Part shown: positions 1 through 13,919 of the stretch, in pieces | Layout of the letters: every line of letters begins with the position of its first letter | Position numbering within the stretch: the first letter of the stretch is position 1 | Assembly: GCF_030247195.1 (NCBI RefSeq) | Contig: NC_080670.1 | Span: forward strand, 38,345,934 to 38,409,933 | Direction: 5' to 3' | DNA: 64,000 bases | DNA from: Topomyia yanbarensis | Lineage: Eukaryota; Arthropoda; Insecta; Diptera; Culicidae | Notes under the pieces: generated by a model | Told to the model about the DNA's origin: nothing | The model's database searches: none | What the model saw: the letters and a program-made list of their open reading frames with translations, nothing else | Made by a program: the position numbers and the translations under genes

Positions 1-393
1 GACTCAGGCGATTCGCATTTCTAATGCCAAAAGATCCTGACTCCTGCGGTAGCAGACAAAAGGTTAAGTCGCCGGAAAACTGTAAGCTTGCTCATATGAC
101 CTTATTTCACGCTTTTCTTAACCTTTCTTCCTTCCACTCCTTGCTTAATATTTAAAAATATACTTCAACTTCCAGTCCCCTGCTAATTTATTGCCGTTAT
201 AACAGTTAAAAAACTGACTCGAAGGTCGTCAATAAAATGGGAAAAAGAAGGTGCAATCCATTTGTTTCATTTGACCATCTTAAGAGTGCCGACTTAATCT
301 TAAACAGGGCCGACTTAAACGTGGATGCTGATTTTCCATAGTGAGCAAATTGAGTTGAACCTAAATTTGTTCATAAAGGGGAACATAACTAAC
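1..393. other. Non-coding flank, nothing recognised
   Basis: AT-rich single-copy-looking DNA with no ORF of convincing composition, no splice-bounded exon and no repeat structure that I can see. It ends where the first MITE begins. Confidence 0.4.
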
Positions 394-712
394 TACACAC
401 CTAGAAAAAATCATGTAAATTTACGTCTCCTGACCCTGACACATACGAGCATCAAAAATGACTTAGTTTTACGTTTGATTCCAATTTTACATGACATTGA
501 ATTTCGTAAAGCACGTAATTTTACTTCACATATGGCGTTTGTTCTGAATGGTTGTAAGTGTAATTTTATGTCATTGAGCATGTAAAGTGTAAGTTTCGTG
601 TAAAATTAAACGGAACACGGTTATTTTTCGTCATTTAGTGAATTACGACTTGTCAAATTGTGTCATGTTTGCAATTACGTCAACGATAAAATTCAGAATT
701 TTTTGGTGTGTA
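394..712. mobile_element. TA-flanked MITE, TACACACCTAG family
   Basis: The left end reads TACACACCTAGAAAAAAT and the right end, reverse-complemented, reads CTACACACCAAAAAATTCTG, giving imperfect terminal inverted repeats. The outer TA on each side fits the TA target-site duplication of Tc1/mariner-type transposition. The interior of about 280 bp is rich in short motifs such as TTTACGT and has no transposase. Related ends occur at 2651 and 35096. The family name is not known to me. Non-autonomous status is inferred from the absence of coding capacity. Confidence 0.7.
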
Positions 713-1080
713 GGGTAAAGATAAATTTTTGTGATTCGGATTCTCATCGTCAATGGCTAACAGATTGACTAGGCCGTTACCTAGACGCTAATTCCAAAAT
801 ATGAGACACAACTTAGGTGCGCGAATAAAACGACTGGTCGGAACTTATAGTCCCGATCGTGCAGAAGCTCCAATTTTTATTGATGTGGACCTAACGAAAT
901 ATAGTTTTTATGGCTAGCAAACCAATGTGGCAATATTTAGAACAAATGTTTCTAATTAAAATGGTGACCTATCTTGAGATAATCTAGTTTTTAGTCTAGA
1001 TCTAGATGCCATATACACAAAAGAGGGTGGTCATTCAATCGACGTTGTATTCAAACCCTGGTTTATAATAAATGGCATAA
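713..1080. other. Non-coding spacer
   Basis: No ORF, repeat or RNA gene recognised between the MITE and the mariner element. Confidence 0.35.
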
Positions 1081-2175
1081 AGGGCGAACACGAAATTATT
1101 GCGACACATTCAACAGGGCATAACTTTTTTACCATTGGGTAAAAATCAACCAAATTTTGCACACTTTCTCATTGATGTGTATTGTTTACATGCTGTCAAA
1201 CTCGAAGTCGTGTTTTTCGATTCAACAAAAATGGAGCTGAACCAACGCGAGTCGAGAGAACAAATTCTTTCCAATCACCTGGAATTTCCTGAGCTGTCGG
1301 CAGTTGCGAAAAATGTTGAACATTCACCATTCAACCGTCTTCAGAGTGTTGAAGCGGTTCCAGGAGCGGTTGACGTTGGACCACGGCAAAGGAGCTGGAA
1401 GAAAACCGGGACCGGAGAATAAAAAGACGGAGGGAAAGGTGAAGCGGATGATTAAAGCAAATCTCAACGTCTCAAGCCGTGATTTGGCTAAAAAGATCGG
1501 CATGTCGCAGAGCTACGTCCAGAATGCTAAGAAGAGAGCTGGACTACATACATACAAGGTACAGAACTTCCCAAACCGCGATGAGCGGCAACAATCGACG
1601 GCTAAAACTCGGGCACGGAAGCTCTATGAGAAGATGCTGACAAAATAAGGCTGCTGTGTGATGAACGACGAAACGTATATAAAAGCCGATTTTAAGCAAA
1701 TTCCGGGGTTGGAGTTTTTCACCGGCAAGAGCAAGTTCTATGTGGACGACAAATTTAAGAAGAAGAAAATGTCGCAGTTCGCCTCCAAATATCTCATTAG
1801 GCAGGCCATCTGCTCTTGCGGACTGAGGAGTGAGCCTTTCGTGACAAAGAGCACAGTAAATGGCGAGATGTACAAATCTGAGTGCCTCGAGAAGCGCCTT
1901 TTGGCGTTCTTGCAGCAGCACGACGAAGCTTCGCTATTTTGGTCAGATTTGGCACCATGCCACTATCCTAAAAGTGTCCTGGAGTGGTATGAGGCCAAGT
2001 GGTAGTGGTATGAGGCCAAAGGACATGAATCCGCCAAACTGTCCGGAGCTGCGCCCGGTGGAGCAGTACTGGGCAATGATGAAGCGGGAACTTCGGAAGA
2101 GCAAGAAGACAGTCAAAGACGAGAAGGACATGTTAAGAAAATTAGTGAGAAACAGTCCCGTTGCCTCTTACTGTG
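1081..2175 (+). mobile_element. Degenerate Tc1/mariner (ITmD37E-type) element
   Basis: The left end is probably near 1081, where GGGCGAACACGAAATTATTG opens a stretch that runs into the transposase reading frame. The right end is lost: coding similarity stops around 2168 and no matching inverted repeat follows. The transposase is described separately. The element is inactive because of several lesions and a missing 3' terminus. Confidence 0.7.
1231..2168 (+). pseudogene. D37E mariner transposase, broken
   Basis: This is a cut-and-paste transposase of the Tc1/mariner superfamily. A start ATG at 1231 opens MELNQRESREQI, then the frame shifts near 1304-1312 into a helix-turn-helix region (LNIHHSTVFRVLKRF) and a second one (DLAKKIGMSQSYVQ). 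An in-frame TAA at 1646-1648 precedes the catalytic MNDET motif (Asp at 1667-1669). The second Asp is in WSDLAPCHY (1946-1948). The last acidic residue is Glu in ELRPVEQYW (2061-2063). Without the insertion the D-to-E spacing fits the 37 residues that define ITmD37E elements of mosquitoes. A 16-bp motif is duplicated at 1983 and 2004 and a second frameshift lies beside it. The C-terminus is truncated. With one stop and two frameshifts it cannot encode active enzyme. Confidence 0.85.
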
Positions 2176-2650
2176 GGTGAAATGAGTCAACAAAATAAAT
2201 TGCACCCTTTACGGGAGAACGCAATCGCGATTCACTTTACACATACCCGTCTTAAAATGAAAATGGAGTTTACACTTAGGCATGTGCCATACATACAACT
2301 ACATCATACACGTAACGTTGTGCTTAAAACGTTCAATACTCAATCATCCAAACCAAGATCCCCGCAAATTTGGACAAAACTATGGCTGAAAATCGCCTAC
2401 ACGATTTAGTTCTACGCACTAGCACAGATTACATTAAAAGATTCATAACGAAATATTAAGAAGTGTTACAATTGACACTTGGTGAATTGTTTCCCTGACA
2501 TCTTCAACGGTGTCCGGGTGGTTAAAATGCCTGAACCAATCTATTTCTTCATGTTTTGGGCAGATGCCCATGTACTAGTGTTGTAACCAGGCGGCACACT
2601 AAGGTTTGCCATGTACCAAAACTACTAAAGAACATTAATCTTCTCAAATG
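2176..2650. other. Non-coding, no feature recognised
   Basis: Short spurious ORFs only. The sequence after the mariner break does not resemble the other repeats in this window. Confidence 0.3.
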
Positions 2651-2712
2651 TACACTCTTAGAAAAAATGAAGATTACATTGCGACTTTTCTGATGGAAAA
2701 CTTAGGCTGAAT
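2651..2712 (+). mobile_element. Solo 5' end of TACAC MITE
   Basis: TACACTCTTAGAAAAAATGA followed by GATTACATTGCGAC matches the left end of the complete MITE at 35096. No matching right end follows, so this is a truncated copy. It abuts the next element. Confidence 0.55.
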
Positions 2713-2714
2713 GT

Positions 2715-2942
2715 CCGAGAGAAGTGGTTCTCAACCTTTTTGAACCACAGACCCCTTACAAATCACCCTGGGTTGCTGCCGACCCCAATAGATAAACATC
2801 GATTTTGTATGCAATCAATATATTATTTTCAGTGTCTTAAGAAACAAGACTTGAAATTTCAATATAAGCTAGAAAAAAATATTTTTCTTCGTGGACCCCC
2901 AGCAACGACTTCACGGGCCCAAGGTTGACCATCACTGTCCTA
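2715..2942 (+). mobile_element. hAT-like MITE, GGTTCTCAACC family, diverged
   Basis: The copy begins with GTGGTTCTCAACCTTTTTGA and ends with AAGGTTGACCATCACTG. It aligns along its length with the intact copy at 28657-28890, including GGGTTGCTG.CGACCCC, AACAAGACTTGAAATTTCA and the CGTGGACCCCCAGCAACGA box. Its ends are more diverged than those of the intact copy and I cannot identify a target duplication. No coding capacity. Confidence 0.7.
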
Positions 2943-3099
2943 GAAAAAGGTGATCAATTCATATGAAATTAAATGTAAATTAATGTAAATTGGGATGCTA
3001 CTTCTATGTGCGTCTTGCTAAAGGTAAAATCACAAGATTTTTTTTTGCTGTATACCCCAACCAGCAAAACAGCCTTCGACATCTGCCAATACACCACTG

Positions 3100-3414
3100 A
3101 TGTTCCGCGAAATAATTGCCAGTCAAATAATATTCCACGGTATCCCCAAACCAAGAGCTAACCTACCTAGGGAAGTAATAAATAAGGAGGAAGATGGCTA
3201 TACCAGTGTCAATCCGAAACACAAAAGGCATCAAACAACCACCAGTGAAAACCAGAACTGCTCTAGTGGCGACGATATGGATGTACACACGAGCGAGGGA
3301 GAAGGCAGACGGAAGGATCAACAAGCAGCAGAGGGCAAAGCAGACAATGATTCCCCGCCGAGAAAGACAATTCACACACGTAGCGGAAAGCAGTGCGCCC
3401 AGGACGGACGATAG
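3100..3414 (+). pseudogene. Hydrophilic ORF, possible retroelement ORF1 tail
   Basis: The 104-residue reading frame is hydrophilic and charged in its second half (KHKRHQTTTSENQ, then GEGRRKDQQAAEGKAD), unlike the random ORFs nearby. It ends at 3414 and is followed by a T-rich 3' stretch and an AATAAA at 3518-3523. This layout resembles the end of a gag-like ORF of a non-LTR element, but no zinc knuckle or other diagnostic motif is visible. It may equally be a chance ORF. The identification is weak. Confidence 0.25.
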
Positions 3415-3539
3415 AGAGATTTTCTGTCCCTTTTTTATTTTTTTCTTTAACTGTATTTTTTTCTTTGAAATGTTTTTTTTTCAGAAAAGACGAACGATTT
3501 TCGTCGTTAAAACCTTAATAAAGAAATGATATTACTTTT

Positions 3540-4195
3540 ATTCGTGTTTTTTTAGGTTATGCGTATTTTCGAAAGAAATTTAGGCTTTACGCTCTACAAA
3601 AAAATATTTGAAAATGGTTTTGAGCTATGAATCTAGGTACTAGCGGATCAGGGTCCTGTGGTCCGGACTCGTCCGAAATTTTTTTAACTGTTGTGAAATT
3701 TTAAATTCAAGTTTATATCAGTTTTAAACTCAAAATCATTCTAAACCAAATTTGACCAACACAACTTATGTTCATTAAATAAAGTTATTACGTATTACGA
3801 ATTGTGCAATATTCATTTTATAATCGAAATTTTAGGCCCCTTCCGCTAAGTTCATAGAGAAGATAATTCAGTTCTTTCGAGATCCAGATAGTTATGCCGA
3901 TTGATCTTGGAAGTCAGTGATCTTTAAAATTCAAGAACGAGGGTACTTCAAATATCCTTGAGATATACGATTCTTCTCTGCCAGGATCCAGAATCAAGGA
4001 TTCTTAGATTCCAGGAAATATTTTTTGTCTTGGTGGTAAAGCTTTTACTCCGACCCAACACACGTTCAGTAGTTAGACTACCGATTTGGCCCATCGTGTG
4101 CCGGAGTGACTCTGAACAGAGAAGATTACTCTGAACCGTACTCCCCTAATACCACCACTAGTCTGACATTTGCCTGATCCCCTCAGATTGCATTT
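3540..4195. other. Non-coding, nothing recognised
   Basis: AT-rich sequence, with a G/C-balanced stretch near 4030-4190, and no supported gene or repeat. Confidence 0.3.
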
Positions 4196-4199
4196 GAAA

Positions 4200-4910
4200 T
4201 GTTTAAAAGGGGGTAGCTGTGCTCATGCACTTCGCCTGATTCTATGTCTAACTGATCATGCTACTTCGCTGGTCTCATCACCACCGCCGTATTACACATG
4301 CGCTCCTCTTTGCGTTGACCAGTTGGATGCCGTGGTCGATCCAGCAATTCCGGTTGGAGGGTGGCTTCCGGTTCACTGGTGCCACCACGACGACCCTATA
4401 CTCGACGTAGTACCCGACGTTCGAAGTACCTCGGTGAAGAGTTCCCCGACGAAAGACTGACTCCCGAAACCGTTGACCGACGCGTTATTCTTGCTTCGAT
4501 GCTGACCTGCAGAGTTCTGAGATCTGTCCAGCGATTCCGGGTGGATACTTGCATCTGGTCTCCGACGATTCAAGCCACCGCGGCGAGTCGCTACGGACTA
4601 CTCGAAATAGTCCCCGACGGCAGGGATGTCACATTGAATTCTATGTTACGGTAAAAACAATCTTTTTACCACTAAAACCGAAAAAAAAATCTGTGTTAAA
4701 TTTCCAAAAAATCTGTGCAAAATCTCAATATTTCCAAAAATATGAGAAAATCTGTGAAATTTTAATCAAAATGCCACAAATCTGTGCAAAAAAATCTGTG
4801 ATCAAAAATTGTGGAAAAAATCTGTGACATTACAGAAAAATCTGTGAATATGGTAACCCTACCCCGACGATGTATGTGTCCTACTCCGATGAAAAGTTCC
4901 CCGGAAGTGG
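4200..4910 (-). mobile_element. 3' tail of R1/Jockey-like non-LTR element, minus orientation
   Basis: Read on the minus strand, this region carries modules such as GTCGGGGACTA, CGAGTAGTCCG and GGGGAACTTTTCATCGGAGT. They match the repeated 3' modules of the retrotransposon fragment at 28900-29900 (for example GGGGAACTTTTCGTCGGAGT near 29766). GC content is clearly above that of the flanks. It contains no reverse transcriptase. It is interrupted at 4620-4861 by an AT-rich insertion. The exact limits are uncertain. Confidence 0.6.
4620..4861. mobile_element. Small AT-rich MITE with AATCTGTG repeats and 8-bp flanking repeat
   Basis: This 242-bp AT-rich insert is bounded by the direct repeat CCCCGACG (4612-4619 and 4862-4869). 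It contains at least eight copies of AATCTGTG. The outer ends are loosely inverted (GCAGGGATG on the left, GGTAACCCTA on the right). An 8-bp target duplication fits hAT transposition. The caveat is that CCCCGAC is also part of the surrounding repeated module, so the duplication could be coincidental. Confidence 0.5.
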
Positions 4911-7150
4911 AAGAGTTTCCCACACTTTCTAAAAGTGTGTGTAAGTGTGTATATATGTGTGTACAAATAATCTCCCACTGACAGGCAGTGCTTTTATGGA
5001 AGAAACCTGTCTGCATCTAATTATATTAGATATTATCCATAGATATATAAATGTTCAACCTTGGAGGTAAATGGTGATAGCTCTACTGTAACGACCCATT
5101 TCGATAATTCCTATCCATATATGTACATTATGAGGTCGCTTTCATATTCAAAAAGCCCCATGCAAATATATCGAATTATCAACTGGGTATTGGTAATATA
5201 CTCACACTTCCAGAATGAAAAATAATATTTTTGATTCTTGCATGTAGTTACAATAAGAAAAATATTTAGATAAAATATACAAACATTGAAAAAATAACAT
5301 AAAACGATCTCATCAGCGTCTTGTTCTGAATAAATTAAGGTGCAACAATTGCTCTATTATCAATCAATGAAATCGTTGCATCAACTAGTCATTTTTAGAT
5401 GGCGCTACTCGAAACGAACGGACGTATTTTTAGCAGCTAGAATCGCGCACGTGCATGGCATAGTTATTAGACAACCCCCGAACGGCGCTATCAAGTGAAC
5501 TAAGATTCAGACACAAAAAGTATCCTCCGATCGTTGGTTAGACCACTAATACCGAACAGTGACTCACGTTTTGTGACATGATCGCGAATTGAATCCAGTA
5601 TTCAGATTAATCGAGCAGGTGCAGCAATCAGCTTGCTTGAGTTCCCGGTTCCTGGTTCGGTCATAGGCATACATAGACATGGGGAAAAAATGCTACTGCT
5701 ACTGTTTCTAGTCAACATTTCTGATCGAGTACTAGATACGTGTATTTACTATCGAACGTCTAGTCAGGTGACATTTGCATCATGTATTATCTCGTGTTCG
5801 ACGCAGGAATTCATTCATTGCGCTCTAATCATATGCAAGTTATAGAGAACAGGACCTGCCACAACGTGTGGTGACGAATGTTACTTAGATTGGAGATCGA
5901 TGAATAAATAATCGCAGAAAAATCGTCGGACTCATCGGTGTTGATATGTGTTGTTGATAGACGTCATTTATCTCTCTATCAGACTTTATTTGCATTTTGA
6001 CTAATGTGTTATATCAAGATTTAGCGGTACGAAATCTAAGGTTTTTTCTTATCAGCGATTTAGCAATTGTAAATTATATCAAGTATCAACGGGACATATT
6101 CATTTGATAGTGTTTTGTTATGATCTTCGGGTCGTATCAGCCAGTACAATAACATCCTGTCTTGTGATATGACTACAATAAACAAGTTGTCGTATGTCTG
6201 TCCCATTAACACACTCACCCATCATCAGGACTCAACGGGTGCTTGAGGGCTGTTGGCGTTGTTGTGGTACCTGCATATTCGATAAATCAACGGAACTGTT
6301 CAGACCAAGGTTCAAGAGGAGTCAGCGAACACCTCTTCATTGTAATTAATTGAATTGAATTGAATTCAGTCGAACTACAATATCTAACTGATGTCATCAA
6401 AGCGCAATTGCAATAGCTGGCAGCCCTAGGATCTGCTATTATATAGATAAATAATTTGCAACAATTGCCTACGACCGGTTCGGAGCAGGAAGAAGGAGGA
6501 TTAAAAATACGGATGAATGACTAACTACAGTTATTGAATCACTTTCCATTTCAGTGGCACCCGTCCTAGCACTGCTCGTGACTTCGCCGGTACGGTGCCG
6601 TCCAACAGCAGCGACGACAGATCGTTAGTGGGGGTATATCGGTTATTGATACTAATAACAACACTGGAAAGTTTTATGAGCATTGGTACCCAATGTTTGT
6701 GAAATGATAATCAAGAGTGTGTTATGGATTACGTGGTCCATTAAAAGACAATGATATTGACGAAATTACTTGCAATTTAGTTGTCTTGTACGTTATTCCA
6801 TAACAGGATTCAGACTGATATCGCGATGAGTGTAGTTCATAAACATATCTATCTATCCATGTATAAAAGTCAATGTTTGTATGTGTGTGATTTATGAACT
6901 CGCAAACGGCTTAACCGATTGCCGTAAAAAATTATACATAGTAGACATTTGTTATGAGGTTAAGGTCGGTGTCCAAGTAAGCGCAGTGTGAACACGGACA
7001 TAGTTTTTCTTAAGAATGGTGGATTATTGTGCCGAGTTTTAATGGGTTGCAATCTGCATTTTGAGACAGATTTTCTCATCGGCAATGAGTGGTTTAGTAA
7101 TTAAAATTAGGTCAGAGTGTGGATGTGTGTACCAAACAAACAAAAGTTTC
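4911..7150. other. Long non-coding stretch
   Basis: I found no convincing gene. A candidate exon at 6553-6622 is listed separately. At 6895-6960 a TE-like phrase (AACTCGCAAACGGCTTAACC, then ATACATAGTAGACATTTGTT) appears; its second half recurs at 13580-13600, which marks it as repetitive. Confidence 0.35.
6553..6622 (+). CDS. Possible small exon with signal-peptide-like sequence
   Basis: An acceptor-like pyrimidine tract ending TTTCCATTTCAG (6541-6552) precedes an open stretch that reads APVLALLVTSPVRCRPTAA in one frame. This looks like a hydrophobic leader followed by a cleavage region. A possible donor GTTAGT follows at 6623. No initiating Met is in this frame here, and no partner exon was found. 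It could be a chance arrangement. Listed only because composition and splice signals coincide. Confidence 0.15.
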
Positions 7151-7153
7151 GGT

Positions 7154-7260
7154 CCTGTTGCTTATTCCCGACGGTTTTCAGCTTTTCGGGAAATAAATAA
7201 TAAATAATAAATTTCCCGGGAAATCTCGGGATCCCGGAAATACAGCAGTAAAATAAAAAG
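7154..7260. repeat. CCCGGGAAAT-type repeat, left copy
   Basis: Contains repeated CCCGG/CCGGG palindromic words such as TTTCCCGGGAAATC and GGGATCCCGG. A similar inverted cluster lies at 11868-11964. Together they could be the two ends of one large element (GGTCCTG on the left; CAGGACC on the right at 11968-11974). Confidence 0.45.
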
Positions 7261-8461
7261 GTGAATGATTTTCTTGAAAAAAAAAGAACAGATTGGAAAG
7301 TTTGAAACCCGTTTTATTGCATGTATATCTGTCCTAGAAGCAGCTGTCAGAAAACGGCGATTTGGTGTCCTACACAGCATTCAATCTTTTGATAACTCGT
7401 CAATAAGTTTACGTAACATCAACTTCTTTTGATGATTTTTCTTGGCTATATGTATACCCTAAATTTTGGTAATTACGCTTGCGATTGGACTACTAAACGC
7501 AGCTGCTGGAGTTACTGTCCAAAATTGGAATTCGTTGTTCTGATATGATAGAATGTGATCAATTTAATGCAAAGCACCTTCTTTGGTAATCTTGAATGAA
7601 TAGATTGAGCTGCTCCAGGGTATTGTGCAGTTATTTCCGATCCAATGAGAAAATGTGATATATGGAATCCATTTCTGTCGCAGTAGGATCAGCACCATTC
7701 CGAACTAAGTGTGAATCAAAATCAAGCAGACAGGCATTGCATTTATCGCTCATATGAGGAAATGCGCCCGGTTAGTTTGCTACTGCGACAATAAAAACTC
7801 ACATTTTCACACGACAAGTTATTGGCACTCACACAACTTCTACGGATAAGTACAACGTGTTATTTCTCCGGATAAATAAAACAGCCGGAGAATGATTGAA
7901 TGAGTTCATCACGGTATCCTTTTTGCGTTCCCTGCTTTGCTGTCGTTATTTCAAAACACGATAAAACAAGTCTATCATACTTCTTTGTCGCTTTTCTTTG
8001 TATTATTTTTAAGCGTATTTTTTGAAGTTTTTATTGATTTCCACGAAATTAAAATTTTATCACCTTCTCCGGTGAGAAGGAAAAAGTCAAATAAATTTTA
8101 TCCGAAAAATCATTCTCACGCTATTTGTGAAGACGGAGAATTTTGCGATTCATCTTATCTCGGAAAAGTTGGACATCGGATAAGCTACTTCTCGCGTGAG
8201 TGAGAGAGAATTTCAATCCCTGCAAGCAGATGATGAACGAACCAAAGACAAATAATAAAGACGTAAATCATGCGAACAAATTTTAAAAAATATGTGGCTT
8301 ATTTTACACTTCTCGAATGAGTGTCTCCGGTCCCTTCAGATTTGACCGCACTCTCCACTTGATGGCGCCCCAGTTTGGGGATTCTGTTGAGTGTCCTGAA
8401 AAAGGAAAATTATCAACGCAGGCCTAGTTTAAGCAAATAAATAAAGTTGCTAAGGTGAACG
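7261..8461. other. Non-coding upstream of THAP exons
   Basis: No supported gene. A 7-bp stem (CCTTCTC / GAGAAGG) occurs near 8063-8080. TTCTCCGG-type words recur at 7863-8075. Confidence 0.3.
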
Positions 8462-8728
8462 ATGGGAAAGAGCTGTGCTGTGAAGCATTGTGACAGAAAA
8501 CCACCGTTGGTGTCCTTGCACCATTTCCCGGAGCAGTTGGATATGTAAGTATATTAATTATTATTATTATTATTATTGTAGTGATCCTAGGATTAAAGAA
8601 TGGGTTCGGTTCAGCGAGTGTCTGGATCTACAGAATGCAACAAAGATGAAAAACCTGCAGAATCGAAGAATATGTTCCGCGCATTTTAAACCGTCGTGCT
8701 TTAAATACCCCTCAAATCCATCTAAAGG
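8462..8728 (+). CDS. THAP zinc-finger domain, two exons
   Basis: Exon 1 (8462-8544) encodes MGKSCAVKHCDRK and the HHFPEQ motif. A donor GTAAGT at 8545 and an acceptor TTGTAG ending at 8581 remove a 37-bp (ATT)n-containing intron. Exon 2 (8582-8728) encodes IKEWVRF and RRICSAHFKPSCF. The zinc ligands fit the THAP C2CH pattern: Cys5 and Cys10, Cys59 and His62, with the invariant Trp at 35. THAP domains bind DNA in cellular regulators and in P-element transposases. The sequence after the next acceptor (8791) would read GACGCAATCCCTTCG, i.e. the usual closing AIPS-type motif, but in a frame that the visible donor does not supply. The gene may therefore be frame-broken. The intron is shorter than usual for insects. 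Confidence 0.6.
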
Positions 8729-8790
8729 GTAAATATCATCAAATTGCATATATGATAATTAAAAATTTGATAAACTTCCTTTTGAAACAG

Positions 8791-10200
8791 GACGCAATCC
8801 CTTCGGAAGGTAAACAACATAGGCCCATGTGCAAGGGGAGGGTTTTGGTGGTTTAAACCCCTCCCATGAGAGTTTGGAATTACTTTTAAAAAAATATTAG
8901 TTTCCTGACCAGGAAATAAATATTGTTGTGATTGCAACGTAAAAGAAGAGTTTCTGGTTTTCTAAACACTTCATTCCACGAGGCGTTGAAAAATTCCCGC
9001 CGGAGAAATATAGAGTTCTTAGAGTAAGGTATTTTTTGCATACAGCTCAATAGTAGTTTACTTTTAATGAATCATTAAATAATTTAGCACTCACTAACAA
9101 CAGAGTGTCATATATAATTAATTTTCATATTTCATCGCCGATGATTTCTCCCTCGGAGTGACAGCTAAATGGCTCAGGAAATTAGGTATTGGTACCAGTA
9201 GAAATACCAACGTCGAGGAACTCTCAGAACCAGTTAGCAGATAAATAGGAAAGAGTAGCGCCAACAATGATAAGAAACCCTGCGAAGGTGGTTACAAAAA
9301 ATGTAAAACATTATGGTCGACACCTCCGAATCGGTTCCTGCCTCAACAGGTGACGATATTTGCAGCAGGGCTGAAGATTAGACAGCAAGCAATAAAAATC
9401 AGCAATAAAAAAAACATGAACGATTAACGCAAAATAAAAAGAACTACAGCACAACCGCCACTGAAGAAGACCTAACGGTTACCCGGGATTGATGAGGATT
9501 GCGAGGTACAAGAGGGTTAGGTTCAGTCAATAGGCCTGATTACTACAAACCAATCCGACACTACCACGAGCCAGCAGGCAGCAGTGTATGTTGAGTATTC
9601 CTTCTCGATAACAGAGACTTACACAATCTGTTGAGCTGAGTCGCTTGGTACATAAGACTCGGCCCTCCATGTCAGGGAAAAATCTTAAAAGTTTGAAGGT
9701 TTCTATGCTTTCTTTCAAAAGATACCTAAAAAGATCAAAACCCTCCCCATGATAATTTTCTGCGCACGGGCCTGAACAACATGAAGATATTGAATACATC
9801 GATGACGATGTATTTAACGAGGACGATGAAAGCGATCGTCAAGCAAGTGGCCGGTAAGTAGCTACTACAACAATAGTGTATTAGTGAAATTAAGCAAAGA
9901 ACGCGTTCAATGTTGGCGTTTAGATGGTGTCTCAATATTACTAGCCGATGGCGTTGACGTTGCATTCATCATGTTTGAAGAAAATTTCTTCAAATGTTGA
10001 CCCAGTGTGCCATTTACATTCAAACCGCCCCACACAATCACTTCTTAGAATGTTATGGAGTCTCCAATATCTACACAAGCTGCTCATCATGCCAAAGCCG
10101 CTATTTTGTTCATTTACATGCATTTATTCAAAAATATGTATTCTGTAATAAATTGTACAATATGGATTCGAAAGTTGGCTTTGTTTTCTTTTTCATGATT
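8791..10200 (+). other. Possible decayed 3' part of THAP gene
   Basis: An acceptor at 8790 is followed by GACGCAATCCCTTCGGAAG, which carries a THAP-like AIPS phrase in one frame. An acidic open stretch (EQHEDIEYIDDDVFNEDDES) lies at 9773-9850 directly before a GTAAGT donor, but no acceptor in the right frame precedes it. Nothing else here is recognisable. These may be relics of the gene begun at 8462 or chance. Confidence 0.2.
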
Positions 10201-10721
10201 TGAAATATTCCTTAATCTTGCTCCCCAAAAATTGGCAAACTGAATCGAAATAATTAGCGTCAGGACTGGCTTCTTAGTGCTTTTCTGGACGAGTTATGCA
10301 GCTTGGTACGTTGTATAGTTGAATGTAAATTTGTTCTACTACCAGAAAGAATTGGGATTAATCCGAATGGATGTTAATGAACTTTTGAAGTTGTTTTTTT
10401 CTCGACCATCCTCTTAATTTGGCCTCCCAGGAGCAAACATTGGTAAACATGAGTAGCTCCGGGGAATTTGGTAGCAAAATAGTGGTAGAATAAACGTTAT
10501 GGGCATACTAACTGCGGAAACCCGGACACGCATTGGTTCCGTTAGAGGAACTACACATTTTATCGAGCACATTTCAAACACTACATGAACGAATTTCGAA
10601 GTCTCGTTCCGGGTTTCCGTTTCGATATCCAAAAAGACATCCCTTTCATTATTTGTTATTTTCTTGCGAGTCCATCGTTTCCATGCATACATGGATTTTC
10701 GCGCTTGCTGAAAGATAATTC
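10201..10721. other. Non-coding, nothing recognised
   Basis: Only short ORFs with no family resemblance. Confidence 0.3.
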
Positions 10722-10972
10722 TTGAGCGTTTTTTCAAAACGTCATATCTGCAATGAGTTACTCTCTTTGTTTACTTTCTCTTCTGTTAATAATTTGGTCA
10801 CTTTAACATTTATCCCTCAACTCATTGCATAATATGCTAGTTAAAACCGCCGTCTTTCGATCTGTACTGTAAAATAAGTGAAAAGTGTTATAGTGACGCC
10901 GTAAAAATCGAAAGAGAAAGTAAACAAAGAGAGTAACTCATTGCAGATATGACGTTTTGAAAAAACGCTCAA
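10722..10972. mobile_element. MITE with nearly perfect 60-bp terminal inverted repeats
   Basis: The left end TTGAGCGTTTTTTCAAAACG continues through CATATCTGCAATGAGTTAC and TCTTTGTTTACTTTCTCTT. The right end is its almost exact reverse complement, ending CGCTCAA at 10972. The loop is about 130 bp. The near identity of the arms implies recent insertion or selection for palindromic structure. I could not settle the target duplication. Confidence 0.85.
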
Positions 10973-13919
<2,947 letters not shown>

